64,000 nucleotides of DNA, from positions 21,275,001 through 21,339,000 of the forward strand of contig NC_046683.1 of the NCBI RefSeq assembly GCF_009870125.1, given 5' to 3'. Made by a program: the position numbers and the translations under genes. This stretch comes from Drosophila pseudoobscura (taxonomy: Eukaryota; Arthropoda; Insecta; Diptera; Drosophilidae). Positions 26,201 to 35,939 of this stretch are shown one piece after another (within the stretch, counting starts at the first letter, position 1; each line of letters opens with the position of its first letter). The notes beneath the pieces are model-generated. The model did not search any database, was not told the origin of the DNA, and was given only the letters and a program-made list of their open reading frames with translations.

Positions 26201-29200
26201 CTTCAATGACGCTCGCTGCACATGTGGATGTCGCCGCTTCAGTCGGTCAAGGCATTGTCGGCGCTGGGGACATCCCGAGCACGCCGACGGGGGTGATGGT
26301 GAAAGTGGATCACTCGCCCCTCAGTGTGACCTTCCAAGGAGGCTGTAGCGAATCGGGCTCGATTAACGGGCTCTCGGAACGACACCAGGAGAATAAGCTT
26401 CTCTCAGAATTGGCGATGGAAGAGCTAAATAAAATCCAGGATGCGGATGATCGGAGGCAGTGCCGAACCTTTTTGGCCGCCAAAAAAGAGCGTAAGTCAA
26501 AGAGCACAAGATCCTGAAGGGATCCCATAAAAGATTTATATAAAAATAGCCCAGGAGGTTTTTTGCTTTTTTTGGATAAGCTGACGAAATTTCAAAGTAT
26601 TTAAAGCGCACATTCATTTGATTCAATTAAATTTTTTTAATTATTTCGTGCGAAAAATAGTTTTTTTTAATTAACAGTATTTGTCTGTGGGGAAGAAAAG
26701 GCTCAAAATGACACCAGAGCACTGTGCTCGTTGTTTTCCTCAATGTTTATTTGTTGAAGAGCGCAAAATTGTATAATAAACTCTAGCTTGAAAGTGTGAC
26801 AAAGTACCAAACCACTAGCTGTAGTATTTAAAGAATCAAAATAGATTTTTGAGGTGTTAAAGGATGTACACGTATCTATGATTTTGCCAATCCAATCTTT
26901 TATTTGCCTGGAGCCTGACTAATAATCATTCAAAATCAAGTAACCTTTCTACTGTCTGAGTCACTCGCATTTGCATACATAATCGTGTACATTGAACTAT
27001 ATTCGTCTTGGGGTCCACACTTAAAATTTTGTTTGTTAAAACACCGTCCTGTACCCTGTGTGTAAGTTTACCCTATCGGAGTAGCAAAGAATGGAGCTGG
27101 GAACTAGGAACTAGGAGTTTTGCAATTGGAATTTCCCGGGCTGTAAACCCATGCCCAAATGTCTGTTAGTCTTATTTGATTGCACTTTAAATATCATTTG
27201 ATTTATTTATGCGTTCTTTTTGTTCTTAATACTTTCAGTGGATTGAATTGAGCCAAGCATTTAGAGAATGCAGCTAACATTTTGTTTACCACTATATATT
27301 ACTATATTTTACTATGTATGTCCATAACCGATTAATACGAGTCAATATACATAGATATATGCACATACATATACACGGATAGATATATTTTTTGTGTCAT
27401 TTGTGATTTAATTTCAATTAATTTTTAAGTCTTTTGCTCAACATTGGAATAAAAATGACGAGAAGTAAACACTTTTCGATCGATAATATATACATAGATC
27501 ATACATTCATCATGAATTGAATCGAAGAATCGCTTTTCAATCAAAAATTTCTCACTCGCTTTTTGATCAGTCTTAATTTCCTTACATTTATTCCCTGTTC
27601 CCCTTGCCCCTTCTCCATTTTCTTTTCTCCACTCGCTCTTTGATAACTCGCCTATTCGCTTGTTACTTTTATCTCGCTACCATTTCTCACTCGTCACTCA
27701 TTCTTCACTTGTTTATTCTTTCTTTTCTAGCTGTTTTATTTTTAATTTTAATCTCGTTCACTTTTCAATCGCTCATTCCCCATTCGATTCGCCCATTCAT
27801 GACTTGTTTTTGTATCATCTTTAACCCCTTTCGATTCCGCTTAATATGTTAACGGTTGAATTTAAAACTTTAACCATTTGGCCAACCCACAAAAGAAATC
27901 TGGCAGCAGCAGCAGGAGAGCCTCCAGGCAGCCGTGGCGGATGAGGAACCACAATCCGAACCAGAGCTGAAGCAGCTGTTATTGTGAGAATGAGGTTGCT
28001 CTACGTCCCTCCTCCATTAATAAAGATTTTCCATTCCACAGCGATCATTTTTCCGCACCCATCACGCCATTTGCGGAACTTGAGGGACAAACGCCAGATA
28101 TCTACCTGAATGTAAGTGGACAGACGCACAGCCTCACAGAATGCCACCCTCCCTTGAGTGGCGTGGGGATGAGCATGTCCGGAGAAGGTCTTTTCTTCGG
28201 CGCCTGCGGGGAGACGGATAACGCCATCAACTGCCTCACCCCCCTGAGCTTTGGCATGGACCTTGACCTGAGCATGGTGGCAAACAGGGGCTCCATGACG
28301 CTCTCCATGGATGTGAGCATGTTATTCTTTTGCACTGTACTCTTCTAATTGGGTTTCAAATCTCCTCAGGGCTTCGAAGATGACGAGGATGCCACCCTTT
28401 CGGCAGCCACTACTCCATCACTGCCACCTGATGGGGAGCCCAATCTGGCGATTTGCTACTGCTGTCCCAGTCACGCCGAGGCTCCGCCGGACGTGGCCAG
28501 CGATGATCCTCGCTTCGGTTTCTCCCTGCCCGTCCACATCCAGCAGCCGTCGCCGGAACACACTCGTCCTCCAGTGCGCCGTTCTCACGATCCAGTCTCA
28601 CCGCGCATCCAGAAGCAGATCAGCGTCTTCGAGGGCACAGGGCAGCCGGACAAGGACGGAGCGGCACTGCACGCCTCCATCAATCTACCGGCTGCCGCCC
28701 AGCAGCTGCGCCAGGATGCCCGGCTGCGAAAGTTTGAGAACCTCACTCAGTCCACTTCCAATTCGAACTTTCCCTTCGAGAGCAACACCTTGAAGCGCGC
28801 ACCTATGCAGGCCACGGGCGACTATGCAAACGTGTCCCACACCCAGAGTTGTATCAACCTAAAGAGCACCAGTGGATCACCGCAGCACCAGAAAGGAGCC
28901 GCAGCCGGAGCTGGAGCAGGACCAGCAGCAGCAGCAGTACCAGCAGCAGCAGCAGGAACAAACCGGGATCGGCTACGGGGAGGTGGAACAGGGCACTTTG
29001 GGCGACTGCCCAGTGCACTATCCGCCTGCCACTCAGCCTCGGCATCACCCTCGCCATCACCATCACCATCTCCTCGACCGGGGGCGTTGATCGTGAAAGA
29101 GCGGTTCATAGAACCGCCCAAGCGAGGCATTGTGCGGGGCTATCACCCTAAGACTCAGTCCATGGACGCGGACTTTTTGTTCAACGAGTTCCTGCTTTTG

Positions 29201-29377
29201 CCGGCTAACGCTCCCGCTAATCTTTCGTTCGATTGCAGCGACACCGAGTTCGAAACCGATACCGAGGTCGCTGTCGGTGCCGATATCGATGCTGGGACCG
29301 ATGCAGGAGGCGATGCCGATCGCAATGACCGCGACGATAACGAGCAACCCTCGACCTCGTCTAGGAGGAACCCTTAG
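8691..29377 (+). CDS. l(1)G0196: Diphosphoinositol pentakisphosphate kinase (PPIP5K/Vip1), full model
   Basis: A bifunctional cytosolic enzyme: an N-terminal ATP-grasp kinase makes 1-InsP7/InsP8 from InsP6/5-InsP7, and a histidine-acid-phosphatase-like domain opposes it. Coding exons: 8691-8912, 15720-16152, 16227-16469, 16882-17368, 17446-17717, 17787-17955, 18016-18213, 18492-19509, 19985-20366, 23435-25129, 26036-26491, 27896-27983, 28042-28312, 28370-29377. All phases agree and give 2313 residues; starting from the 13669 exon gives 2396. The kinase occupies about residues 95-440, RHGDRTP is at 444-450 and the phosphatase-like part runs to about 965. The rest is a long low-complexity tail with short islands shared with vertebrate PPIP5Ks ([23 protein letters not shown]). 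The conserved core is close to vertebrate PPIP5K; the tail is much longer and repeat-rich. The least certain junctions are the 15720 and 23435 acceptors. Confidence 0.9.
9272..9693 (+). CDS. l(1)G0196: l(1)G0196 candidate alternative N-terminus C (two exons)
   Basis: A clean acceptor (CCCTCTACAG) at 9271 precedes ATG 9280. Exon 9280-9538 reads [14 protein letters not shown]..., is Arg/Ser-rich, and ends in phase 1 at the donor GTGCGT. A 93-bp intron with a TTAAT-like branch site and a long pyrimidine tract leads to the acceptor at 9631. The mini-exon 9632-9693 adds 20 complete codons ([16 protein letters not shown]...) after a split Glu codon and ends in phase 0 at GTGATT, exactly what exon 15720 needs. 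Together this gives 107 extra residues. The upstream acceptor implies a non-coding first exon; one candidate ends at 8676 (donor GTAAAT). Phase agreement across two junctions is the main evidence; no domain is recognised. Confidence 0.5.
9694..11608. other. Intron of l(1)G0196 between alternative first exons
   Basis: AT-rich non-coding DNA with ACATATGTAC microsatellites near 9885-9965 and a poly(A) run near 10419-10440. No coding exon was found here, but the 3' part (about 11100-11600) is probably promoter sequence for the exon at 11609. A TCAGTG initiator-like hexamer lies at 11541-11546. Confidence 0.5.
11609..11653 (+). CDS. l(1)G0196: l(1)G0196 candidate alternative first exon D, short N-terminus
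   Basis: A 15-codon start exon, [15 protein letters not shown], followed directly by the donor GTATGT at 11654. It ends in phase 0 and so joins the exon at 15720 in frame. MGNTYS fits the N-myristoylation pattern MGxxxS/T and Cys12 could be palmitoylated, which would make a membrane-attached enzyme isoform. An in-frame ATG two codons upstream (11603, MQMGNT...) would remove the free Gly-2 signal. Its context (-3 T) is weaker than that of the second ATG, so the start is unsettled. A possible initiator lies 66 bp upstream. Confidence 0.45.
11654..13668. other. Intron and promoter-like DNA before the exon at 13669
   Basis: Non-coding. It contains a diverged dispersed repeat (12424-12590, listed separately), ACATACAT microsatellites near 12165-12185 and a (GAC)n tract near 13200-13226. 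The 13000-13668 part is GC-richer, with GATCCGAT-type and CGTACCGT-type runs, consistent with a 5'UTR and promoter for the next alternative exon. Confidence 0.45.
12424..12590. repeat. Diverged dispersed Drosophila repeat fragment
   Basis: It begins TATACCCGGTACTCAAAGAG and includes AGAAGGAAGCGTTTCCGACC, CCATAAAGTGTAT and runs of GTCTGTCCGTCCGTCTG. This is the layout of a widespread fly repeat seen in many introns. A second diverged copy is at 44645-44745. I could not name the family with certainty; INE-1/SGM-like or mini-me-like are candidates. Confidence 0.45.
13669..14139 (+). CDS. l(1)G0196: l(1)G0196 alternative N-terminal exon B
   Basis: A 157-residue start exon ([19 protein letters not shown]...) with a basic, Trp-rich N-terminus, an Ala stretch and an Arg-rich block (about residues 60-105). 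An acidic Asp/Gly/Tyr segment follows, ending CYCDICLN. The donor GTAGGT at 14140 closes it in phase 0, matching exon 15720 and giving a 2396-residue isoform. No upstream in-frame ATG exists in the open frame reaching back to 13366. A (GGTTAC)n-type repeat follows the donor. The Trp/Arg-rich start could be a membrane- or acidic-lipid-binding patch, which is inference. Confidence 0.7.
14140..15719. other. Intron preceding the common kinase exon
   Basis: Non-coding. It contains a GGTTAC/CGGCTACC repeat (about 14179-14224), ACATATGTAC microsatellites, a GCCCAAGCC-type repeat near 15537-15560 and a C-run (about 15582-15600). No extra exon could be supported. Confidence 0.5.
15720..17368 (+). CDS. 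l(1)G0196: l(1)G0196 kinase-domain exons (ATP-grasp)
   Basis: Exons 15720-16152, 16227-16469 and 16882-17368 encode residues 75-462 of isoform A. After an acidic Ser-rich leader they carry the PPIP5K N-terminal motif [15 protein letters not shown], then [11 protein letters not shown], the ATP-grasp elements [15 protein letters not shown] and [16 protein letters not shown], and [12 protein letters not shown], whose Asp is the metal/phosphate-coordinating residue essential in the family. The last exon runs into RHGDRTP, the start of the phosphatase-like domain. This is the most conserved part of the protein and is unbroken, so the kinase should be active. The acceptor before 15720 (AATTCGAAG) has a poor pyrimidine tract; phase and acidic context support it. 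Confidence 0.9.
17446..19509 (+). CDS. l(1)G0196: l(1)G0196 phosphatase-like domain exons
   Basis: Exons 17446-17717, 17787-17955, 18016-18213 and 18492-19509 encode residues 462-1014. They complete the histidine-acid-phosphatase-like domain opened by RHGDRTP. Family landmarks in order are [82 protein letters not shown] and [14 protein letters not shown]. The His of SESHVH (residues 886-891) occupies the second catalytic region. In this family the domain hydrolyses or restrains the pyrophosphate made by the kinase. The 69-nt intron 17718-17786 is itself open in frame, so intron retention would add 23 residues. The donor after 19509 is GTTAGT. Confidence 0.88.
19985..20366 (+). CDS. l(1)G0196: l(1)G0196 exon 9, Gln-rich linker
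   Basis: This encodes residues 1015-1142: a Ser/Asn start ([20 protein letters not shown]), the segment [20 protein letters not shown], a 24-residue Gln tract and [20 protein letters not shown], which has several SP phosphorylation-type sites. The acceptor CCCGCAG at 19984 and the donor GTATGT at 20367 fit; the phase is 0 in and 1 out. It lies just beyond the catalytic core and is probably disordered. Confidence 0.8.
20189..20260 (+). repeat. CAG/CAA (opa) tract coding 24 Gln
   Basis: 72 bp of CAG with interspersed CAA codons inside exon 9 of l(1)G0196, read as an uninterrupted poly-Gln run. Length polymorphism between strains is likely. Confidence 0.9.
20367..23434. other. Long intron 9 of l(1)G0196
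   Basis: 3.07 kb of mostly AT-rich DNA. It contains a (CTCAAT)n-type tract at about 21884-21985, a (TGTATC)n tract near 21528-21549 and a GC-richer block at 22040-22320. Two copies of the M1BP-type core-promoter motif GGTCACACT lie in that block (22063-22071 and 22292-22300). No additional exon was confirmed. Confidence 0.55.
21884..21985. repeat. (CTCAAT)n hexanucleotide microsatellite
   Basis: Tandem CTCAAT/CGCAAT/CTCACT units in intron 9 of l(1)G0196. Confidence 0.8.
23435..25129 (+). CDS. l(1)G0196: l(1)G0196 exon 10, long low-complexity tail exon
   Basis: 1695 nt in one open frame (about residues 1142-1707). The first part has normal codon use ([18 protein letters not shown]; Ser/His/Ala-rich). 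From about 24320 to 24880 composition switches to Thr/Asn/Pro/Gln-rich sequence built on AC-rich tandem codons (ACA/ACC/AAC). It ends with [17 protein letters not shown] and [19 protein letters not shown], an island conserved in vertebrate PPIP5Ks. The donor GTGAGT at 25130 leaves phase 1. The acceptor (ATATCGCAG at 23434) was chosen for phase and has a weak pyrimidine tract. The Thr/Asn-rich part might be removed as an optional intron in some transcripts. Confidence 0.75.
25130..26035. other. Intron 10 of l(1)G0196
   Basis: 906 bp, AT-rich, ending TCGTACAG. An open stretch near 25614-25982 has no resemblance to PPIP5K and no suitable splice partners, so I treat the interval as intronic. Confidence 0.6.
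26036..26491 (+). CDS. l(1)G0196: l(1)G0196 exon 11, conserved C-terminal island
   Basis: This encodes about residues 1707-1859. It starts [20 protein letters not shown], which matches the [13 protein letters not shown] motif of vertebrate PPIP5Ks. A Val/Ala/Ser-rich stretch follows, then an acidic helix ([20 protein letters not shown]) and [10 protein letters not shown]. The donor CGTAAGT at 26492 leaves one base, which pairs with the AA at 27896 to give Gln. Confidence 0.85.
26492..27895. other. Intron 11 of l(1)G0196
   Basis: 1.4 kb, AT-rich, without coding signal. It ends in a pyrimidine-poor acceptor (CCCACAAAAG); a pyrimidine-rich stretch lies further upstream (27590-27840). Confidence 0.6.
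27896..29377 (+). CDS. l(1)G0196: l(1)G0196 exons 12-14, C-terminus
   Basis: Exons 27896-27983, 28042-28312 and 28370-29377 encode residues 1859-2313. Exon 12 gives [19 protein letters not shown]. Exon 13 gives [20 protein letters not shown] and a Met/Gly-rich stretch. Exon 14 is Ser/Pro/Ala-rich, with [15 protein letters not shown], an Ala/Gly run (about 28898-28965) and an acidic end rich in Asp ([19 protein letters not shown]), closing in RRNP and TAG. An alternative donor GTAAGT at 28112 in exon 13 is ignored by the open frame and could give a variant. The tail has many SP/TP sites and is probably disordered. Confidence 0.82.
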
Positions 29378-29507
29378 CTCTCAACTCTTTGCACTCGCAT
29401 TTGCACTCGCAGTCTCACTTTAAGCTAAATATTTCTCCGGCGCGTAAACGTAAACGTTATTGAATTCTTAATCTTAATTGTACTTGTTGTTGTTGTTGGG
29501 CCAAGCA

Positions 29508-29513
29508 AATAAA
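29508..29513 (+). terminator. Polyadenylation signal of l(1)G0196
   Basis: AATAAA 130 bp after the stop codon, preceded by a TTG-rich tract and followed by a T-rich stretch (29530-29537). It fits the 3' end of this gene. Confidence 0.6.
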
Positions 29514-30449
29514 ACTATCCGGCAAATGTATATTTTTCTGTCCACAAATTAATTTGGTTTGGATGTCAGAAAATATTTATAGTTTCCATGTAGATCCAAT
29601 TTGTACAGCTTAAGATGAATGAAAGGAAAAGGGAAGGAAAAGAGTAAAAGCCACTAGAAGGCTCCTCAGAGGAGGATAGCTTCTTGCACATTCATTCGTG
29701 TAAGTATGCACGATTCATTGTACTCTTTTAGTCAAATTTGTCTGAGTTCTTGTATAACACAAGTGAATGATGTTGTGTGCTGGATCTTGCCAGCTCCGAA
29801 TCATGTACATATCTACTCAGAATATCTATATATTTTATGTGTACATTGTATGTGCTTTTTAAATCTATATCTTCTTGTATTTATGTTTCTTCTCTGAAAA
29901 AATCAACCCAGAGATCTAGCACGATTTAAGGCATAGCATAGCGACATAATTCAGCTTTAATCCTATTTCATACGAAAATATTTTGCTCTCGATCAATGAG
30001 AAAATTAGTGGATTTTCTATAGTCTCTATAGTGAAGGAATCAAACGATTACATATAGGAGGAAACCGCCAGTACTTGCTAGACAGGTAGCATATGACGAT
30101 ACGGGGCAGGCGGTAGCAGAATGCGAAGTACATGGATCACAGGCGGCTCGGCTCTTTCGTCTACGACAAAAACGAGCACAGTGTCTGGAATTTAATTTTA
30201 ATAAAATCCCAGAATGTTAATAAATCTTCAAAATGGTTGAGAAGCAACTCCAGCAGATGGCATAGAGAACAGTCTGTGAACTTTTCTTTATGATACATTT
30301 GATCACAAAAACGAACCACATGCACGCGGATGAACGCGCGCACCATCGAAGAAGCTCTACAACCTCCTTGATCGAAAATAAAACAAAATTACCTTAAATC
30401 ACTGCCAGTAACGCAACCGTAGTATAACAAATGGGCTGATTGATGTCCA
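29514..30449. other. Intergenic DNA downstream of l(1)G0196
   Basis: AT-rich, with no coding frame of substance. The last few hundred bases may belong to the Tc1-like remnant that follows. Confidence 0.5.
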
Positions 30450-30720
30450 TTTAAAAGACTATATACCACGAAAGGTGTGTTAGTCGATCAATTTATTTTT
30501 ATCTAATGGGGAACCACATATTAGGCACTTAAAGAATACTTCCAAGTGCTGACTAAGAATTGATACCTGGAAAACTGTTCCACTGATGAAATGGCCACCA
30601 GGCCTCAATCCCATAGATCACCTTTGGGTATCTTAACGAAAAGCTCGGGTGGCCGTAAGACCAAAAATAATATGACTTGGGGCAAAAAGATAATCTGAAT
30701 GGTACTCCATAGATCTATCC
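30450..30720 (+). mobile_element. Tc1-like transposase remnant
   Basis: In + orientation, 30590-30680 reads WPPGLNPIDHLW followed after an in-frame stop by RKARVAVRPKII. This matches the DWPxxSPDLNPIENLW...R block that carries the second catalytic Asp region of Tc1 transposases. The Asp itself is no longer seen, and frameshifts and stops are frequent, so it is dead. The termini could not be located. Confidence 0.55.
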
Positions 30721-31756
30721 TTTTGTGAAAAACTGGGGGATTCCATGGGTCGTAGATGAGCCGAAGTCAGTTAAAGCTAAAACTTAATCCACTTGCCCTT
30801 GAAGCTAAAAATTCTTATCTTAGCTGCCGTTTCTATTTTATTTATAAGAAAAAAATATGGCATTTCTATTATATTCTCCATGACTCTGTATGTATGAACG
30901 GACGAAAACTGTATTGTCCGACACACATAAGTATGTATGAAGTATCTACATATAGATATATGGTCTTTTCTCAAAGTGTGAGTATGTTAAAAGACACTTA
31001 TTTGCTGACAACGAGAAACGGTCAACAGCTATCTGGAAGCTAGGATATATACTAAATATATTTAGTACCAATAAAATTAAAATTAACAATTTCCTGGTCT
31101 CGGAAAAAGTCAACACGCTTCGATCGGCTAAGGTTCTTTTATCTTCTTAGGACGTTAGACTTGGCTAACTTTACTGTAAAGAGCGATATGGCATGGAGGC
31201 CCTAAAAAAACTAATAGAAGTGGATGAAGTTCTCTTGGGGAAAGAGCCCAAATATATAAGTACATTTTATTTATCTTCTCCGGTTTTTGCTCCATGCTCC
31301 GGTTTTTGCTAATTTGCAGTAAAGCTGCTTTTTTTTATTAATTTATATATTTTAGTTAAGGCAGATGTCTTTGTTTTGGCAATCGCATTATACAATGAAA
31401 CCAGAAGAAAACGAAAAATTCGTGAATTAAGCAATACACGACATCTGTAATCTATGCCAACTATTGATATCTTTATTTGATCTGTCTGTGGGAATTCGAA
31501 ATTTGTTGTTGATTTTGTTAATTTGGGTAAGGTACAATTTGAGTTCTAATAAAAATAAATTTTTATTAATATTAATATTAAAACATAAAAAATTTCCAGT
31601 TGTTTTAACATCAGACAATCTGTTTGTCCTTTTTTCCGCTAATAAAAATTTGTACTTAGGTGCTCTGTGCAATTCATTTTTGATATCGCGAGCTTATTAA
31701 CAACTGCAAGCACTTTTGCGATTTGCGATAACCGGAGCATGGGGATGTACATATAT

Positions 31757-33127
31757 ACAGGTGCGGCGAAAAAAATAGCACCGTGGTGCTAATGTGTCTA
31801 TATTGTTGGATTTTGCTGAAATATTGGTTCTAATGATTGTTGTTAAGACTAAAATATAAACTTGAAGGTATAATTTACATATCCCAGAGCATTGGTATTT
31901 TTTTCAAACTCCAAGTGAAAATATTAAAAAAATGATTTAATTTTGAAATCTGGGCACCTACAAAATTAGCACTGATTTAGAAAAAACTATAAAATACAAA
32001 GAAATGGTCCAAAATTTTGATTGAACTACGTTATTTAATTTGGGTTTAAATTTTAATATTTAGTTGTAAACACTTTGCCAGCAAGAACAGCACCAAATTC
32101 TCGCACCTTTACTTGGGGATATTGTTACAAGAATACTGCACGGTAGCCCAAAGATCTTTGTTACTCTTCGGTTTGGAAACATTCGAAACATATTTTTTGA
32201 CATCGGCCCAAAGATTTTCTATATGGTTTAGATCTGGGGACTGAGCAGGCCAATCCATTATATTAATTGAGTTGTCCCGAAACCACTTCCGAGCTTTCTT
32301 GCTGGTACGTTTTGGGTCGTTGTCCTGCTGGAAACCAGCGGCATTTTGAACGCCGCATGAGGCAGCATTACTGTTTCCAGTATTTCGATATAGATATGCT
32401 TATCCATTATGGACTTTATCCAATATATTGGACTCACTCCATAGTAGGAAAATTATGCCCATACCATGATGATTGTCCCTCCATGTTTCATGGTTTTACA
32501 CGTGAACCTGGGGTGTTATTCAGTATTTGGTCACCCTATTTCTCCAAACAAAACAATTTTACTTTCATCGGACCACAGTATGTTCCTCCATTATTCCTTT
32601 GGCCATTTCAGGTGCTGTATTGCATACATCATTCGTTTTGCCACATGCTTCACCGACAAAAGTTGAACTTTTCGTGGGCTATAAACACTCAATTTATTAT
32701 CTATCAATTATGGTCTTACTGTACTGACTTGCCGATATTTTGAGATAATTTGTAAGTTCTGTAGCCGGCTTAAAAGGGTCCTTACTGCTCTTACGAACCA
32801 TTCTTTTTATCAATAATGGACGGCCATTGCGGCCTTTCTTCCGCTTTTTTCGGGCTTCAAAAGATATTTCAAGGCATTTTCTTATCCTTTTTTTTGAGCA
32901 GCCAACTAGTTGCCCCACCTAAAATTGTCTTTTCGATCATTTTCCTCTGCTCTTCAATGCCGTGCTTTCCACGATTCCAGTTCCAAAATTTGTTTGTTGA
33001 ACTTGTAACAACGAACACTTAACACTGATCTTCATTGCAATCGAGAACATAAAATATCGAAGAGCTCAGAAAAGCAAAGCTTTTACGTAAAACAGTTACT
33101 AGTGATATTTTTGTTGGTGCTGCACTT
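31757..33127 (-). mobile_element. Degenerate Tc1-like DNA transposon
   Basis: Read on the minus strand, 32460-32640 gives WSDESKIVLFG and KTMKHGGTIIMVW, and 32160-32335 gives QDNDPKRTSKKARKWF, DWPAQSPDLNHIENLW and DVKKYVSNVSKPKSNKD. These are the DDE catalytic blocks of Tc1-family transposases (Asp in SDES, Asp in QDND, the last block after DWP). The frame is broken by several stops and shifts. The left end starts CAGGTGCGGCGAAAAAAATA. The right end, reverse-complemented, begins AGTGCAGCACCAACAAAAAT, an imperfect terminal inverted repeat. Length is about 1.37 kb, normal for a lone Tc1 unit. It is inactive. Confidence 0.7.
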
Positions 33128-33279
33128 CGCTCTTCTTTCGCAAAGCTGAGAGAGTAAGCACGCTTCTCTCATAGAGAAGGCATTTAAAGCTACTTGAAAT
33201 TACAGTAAAGTGCAGCAAATGTGGGACAGTGGTCATGTTTTTAAAGAAAAAACACTGCTAGGTTGAATTCAAACGGTTT

Positions 33280-35520
33280 TCTTCGCAACGTGTAAATTTA
33301 AGGTCACTTAAGGTCAGGCTTTTCAAAACTCTTCTGGCTGAGGAGCCAATCAAAGGTTTTCCCCGCCTTATTTCGACATCCCTGGTCATGGAAATTGATT
33401 ATTCCGGAACCAAAACAAGGCCCTTGCCTTCGCATCGTCCATGAACCAAGACTGTTGGGATTGCAGGGCTATCGAAAGCAAACTGGGAATTTTCATATGA
33501 CAAACTCATCGTGAATTCGCTGCTGTCTTTTCTGGATTCCGGCTGCTACAGGTGAAGTTTCGCTCGATGGAATCTCAATTTAAACACCTTAATGTTTTAG
33601 CTGAGTCTTTAAAGAGAAAGAAGATTAATTATTATTAATTTTCCCAATAAAAATACCGATAATTATCTTGCAGTCCCTCAGTCCCTCCTCAGCCAAAAGG
33701 GGACCCGCGTCTGACAGCTACATATGTCATAGTACACAAGGACAACGATGATCCCGTTGCTGAGACTTCTTTGCCCACAATTGAAGCCGCCGACGCTGGT
33801 ATTCGCATGGATGCAAAGACTCCTTCTACCTCGGCGTCCATCGCTGTATCCACTGAAAGTTCTCTGTCAGCAGATTCTGCCCATCGGAAAGTTGGCGCTA
33901 CGCTGACATTACATGCTGAGGTTTGCGGCCAATAACACTGTTACCCCTCCATCTTATCTTACTGCTGTTGCCCCTCTAAAATCCATTTTCGTCTGTCGTC
34001 TGTTGGCACCGGCTACGGTGCTGGGTTATGGTAAGAGACTATATAATTTCTTAACTCAATATTGTCGTTCCTGATAAACATTTCAATAGTATGCTCGACC
34101 CCTCTTTCTGGCCGGTAGAGGTTCTTTACCAATCCTCACACTAGTCCTGAACAAAGAGTTGGAATTCTACCCACTGTAGCAGAAGCCGGAATTCTCCGCT
34201 TCCTGTAAATATCAACAGTCTATCAGAACGTTTGTGGTTTGTGCAACAAGCTCAAAAAGTTGCATACAGATAGTGCAACTTTTGAGGCCGATATAGCGAC
34301 TTTTTCGAAACCTGGCAAAACTGCTCACTTTCTGATTCCATCTCGTGGTGGTGGTGTCCTGATTGCTGTCCGTTTGGACACAACTTTCCAACACATTTTG
34401 TCGACTGTGCTCGTTAAATCTATCTTATATATGTATCTTTATATCTTGCTCTTACATCCCACCTCCTCCTCTGAATTTTAAACTTACATGCTTCACGCTG
34501 CCCAGCTTCAGCTTGTTTCATACGAACTTGTTGATCCGATTGTCTTATTGTCCCAAGGGATTTTAGCCTGCCAAATATTTGTTGGTCTCCTTCTAAAAAC
34601 TCTAACTCTAACTCTGATGTCGTCGATTCTCTGTCTATATAACATGTCACCTTATTGTCCCATTCGAGAAACTTAAAAGGGCCTATCTTGTTCACTCCGC
34701 GTTTAAAAAAGCTACGGAATATTAAATCTCGTTAATGCGAGAAGTTAAAAAGCCCCGGCTCGCAACCTGATTATTCGAACTATTCTGTTTCAAAGTAGTT
34801 TAAATTGATTTTAGTAAAGATTTTGACTCAGCAAATCATTATCTTCCATCGATAATAAATCTCTTCGTGGGTTTTCGACTAAACTTATTTTCTGGAGGGT
34901 GTCTTCTTTAATTCGTATCTATTTGAACCGCGCTTTGTCTCGTCTGTGCACCCAACCTAGCCATCTTGATCGCTTGTTATTTAACCTGTTTATCAATGAT
35001 CTTCCTCAAGTCTTAGCTTATTCCCGATTCCTAATCCGAATACAGGATGATGTCAAGCTATTTTTTCCCCAAATTGATCCCGCGACCCCGTTATTGCGTC
35101 AATGGTATCTCGCCGCTCTCAATAATTGGTGTTTAATAAACCTTCGTCTTAACATCTCCATCTGTCCTGACTTTCCATCGCTGCAAGCCTTACTTTTCGA
35201 CTACTCAATCACTCAATAACATTTTCTTGCAACGCTTATATAAAGCTAATGATTCTGGCATTGTCTTTGTACCATCAAGCTTTCATTTCCATACATCCAC
35301 TATTTCAAGGAAAGCCAAAGGAGGCCTTGGTTTTATCGAAATATGGTCTAATGGATCTTATACCACAAAACTACTTTATGTTTCTCTGGTCCGGCTTATC
35401 TTAGAAGATGGGTCATGTTTCTGATGAGGAGTGAGGAGTCACTACCAACAATTTCAAGATATGCTCGAGTCAAAACAATTCAAAAACCATTCTTCATCTT
35501 TGCTCTCCGCGGAATATATA
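33280..35520 (+). mobile_element. Degenerate jockey-clade LINE (ORF1, endonuclease, reverse transcriptase parts)
   Basis: Pieces appear in LINE order with many frameshifts. An ORF1 tail (about 33930-34025) reads AANNTVTPPSYLTAVAPLKS then IFVCRL. The endonuclease N-terminus at 34217-34305 has YQNVCGLCNKLKKLH. Reverse transcriptase at 34970-35185 has LFNLFINDLPQVL and a DDVKLFF block (the catalytic double Asp, with the preceding FA altered), then LNNWCLINLRLNIS. At 35300-35515 come KAKGGLGFIEIW, TKLLYVSLVRLILE and a VKTIQKPFFIFALR stretch. The 3' end is not seen here; the LOA element starts 190 bp later. It is non-functional and old. Both limits are approximate. Confidence 0.6.
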
Positions 35521-35695
35521 TAAAATGAGGTTTGATCCGATCTAATATCACTTTTTATATAATCGAGCGTGTAACTTTAGTTTCCAAATTGTACAAAAAT
35601 TACCGATCCACGGCACTTGACCCATATAAAAAATTAAGTCGAAAGTTAAGAAAGTTTTTCATACATATTTTCTATTATAAAAAAGTTATTTTACT

Positions 35696-35707
35696 TAGAT
35701 GATTTCT
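35696..35707. repeat. Target-site duplication, left copy, of the LOA element
   Basis: TAGATGATTTCT directly before the element; the identical 12-mer follows its 3' end at 40766-40777. Confidence 0.85.
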
Positions 35708-35939
35708 GGCTGGCGAAAATCCTCTAGCTGAACCCTCCACGAGGGTGCCGGCTGGGCAATCGCTTGCTCTGTCCGGGGTAATGCAGTGTCTAGCTATGGC
35801 TATTGTCCGGCGTCTTCCCGATTCAAAGTCGGGGGAACCGAACCAGGGCCATGGCTAGAGGTGCCTGGCGGTCAGGCCTTAAACGCTAGGGGGTGGTCCC
35901 CCCGAAAAATATTAGCCAGTATGGACCCTCGGGCCAAAT

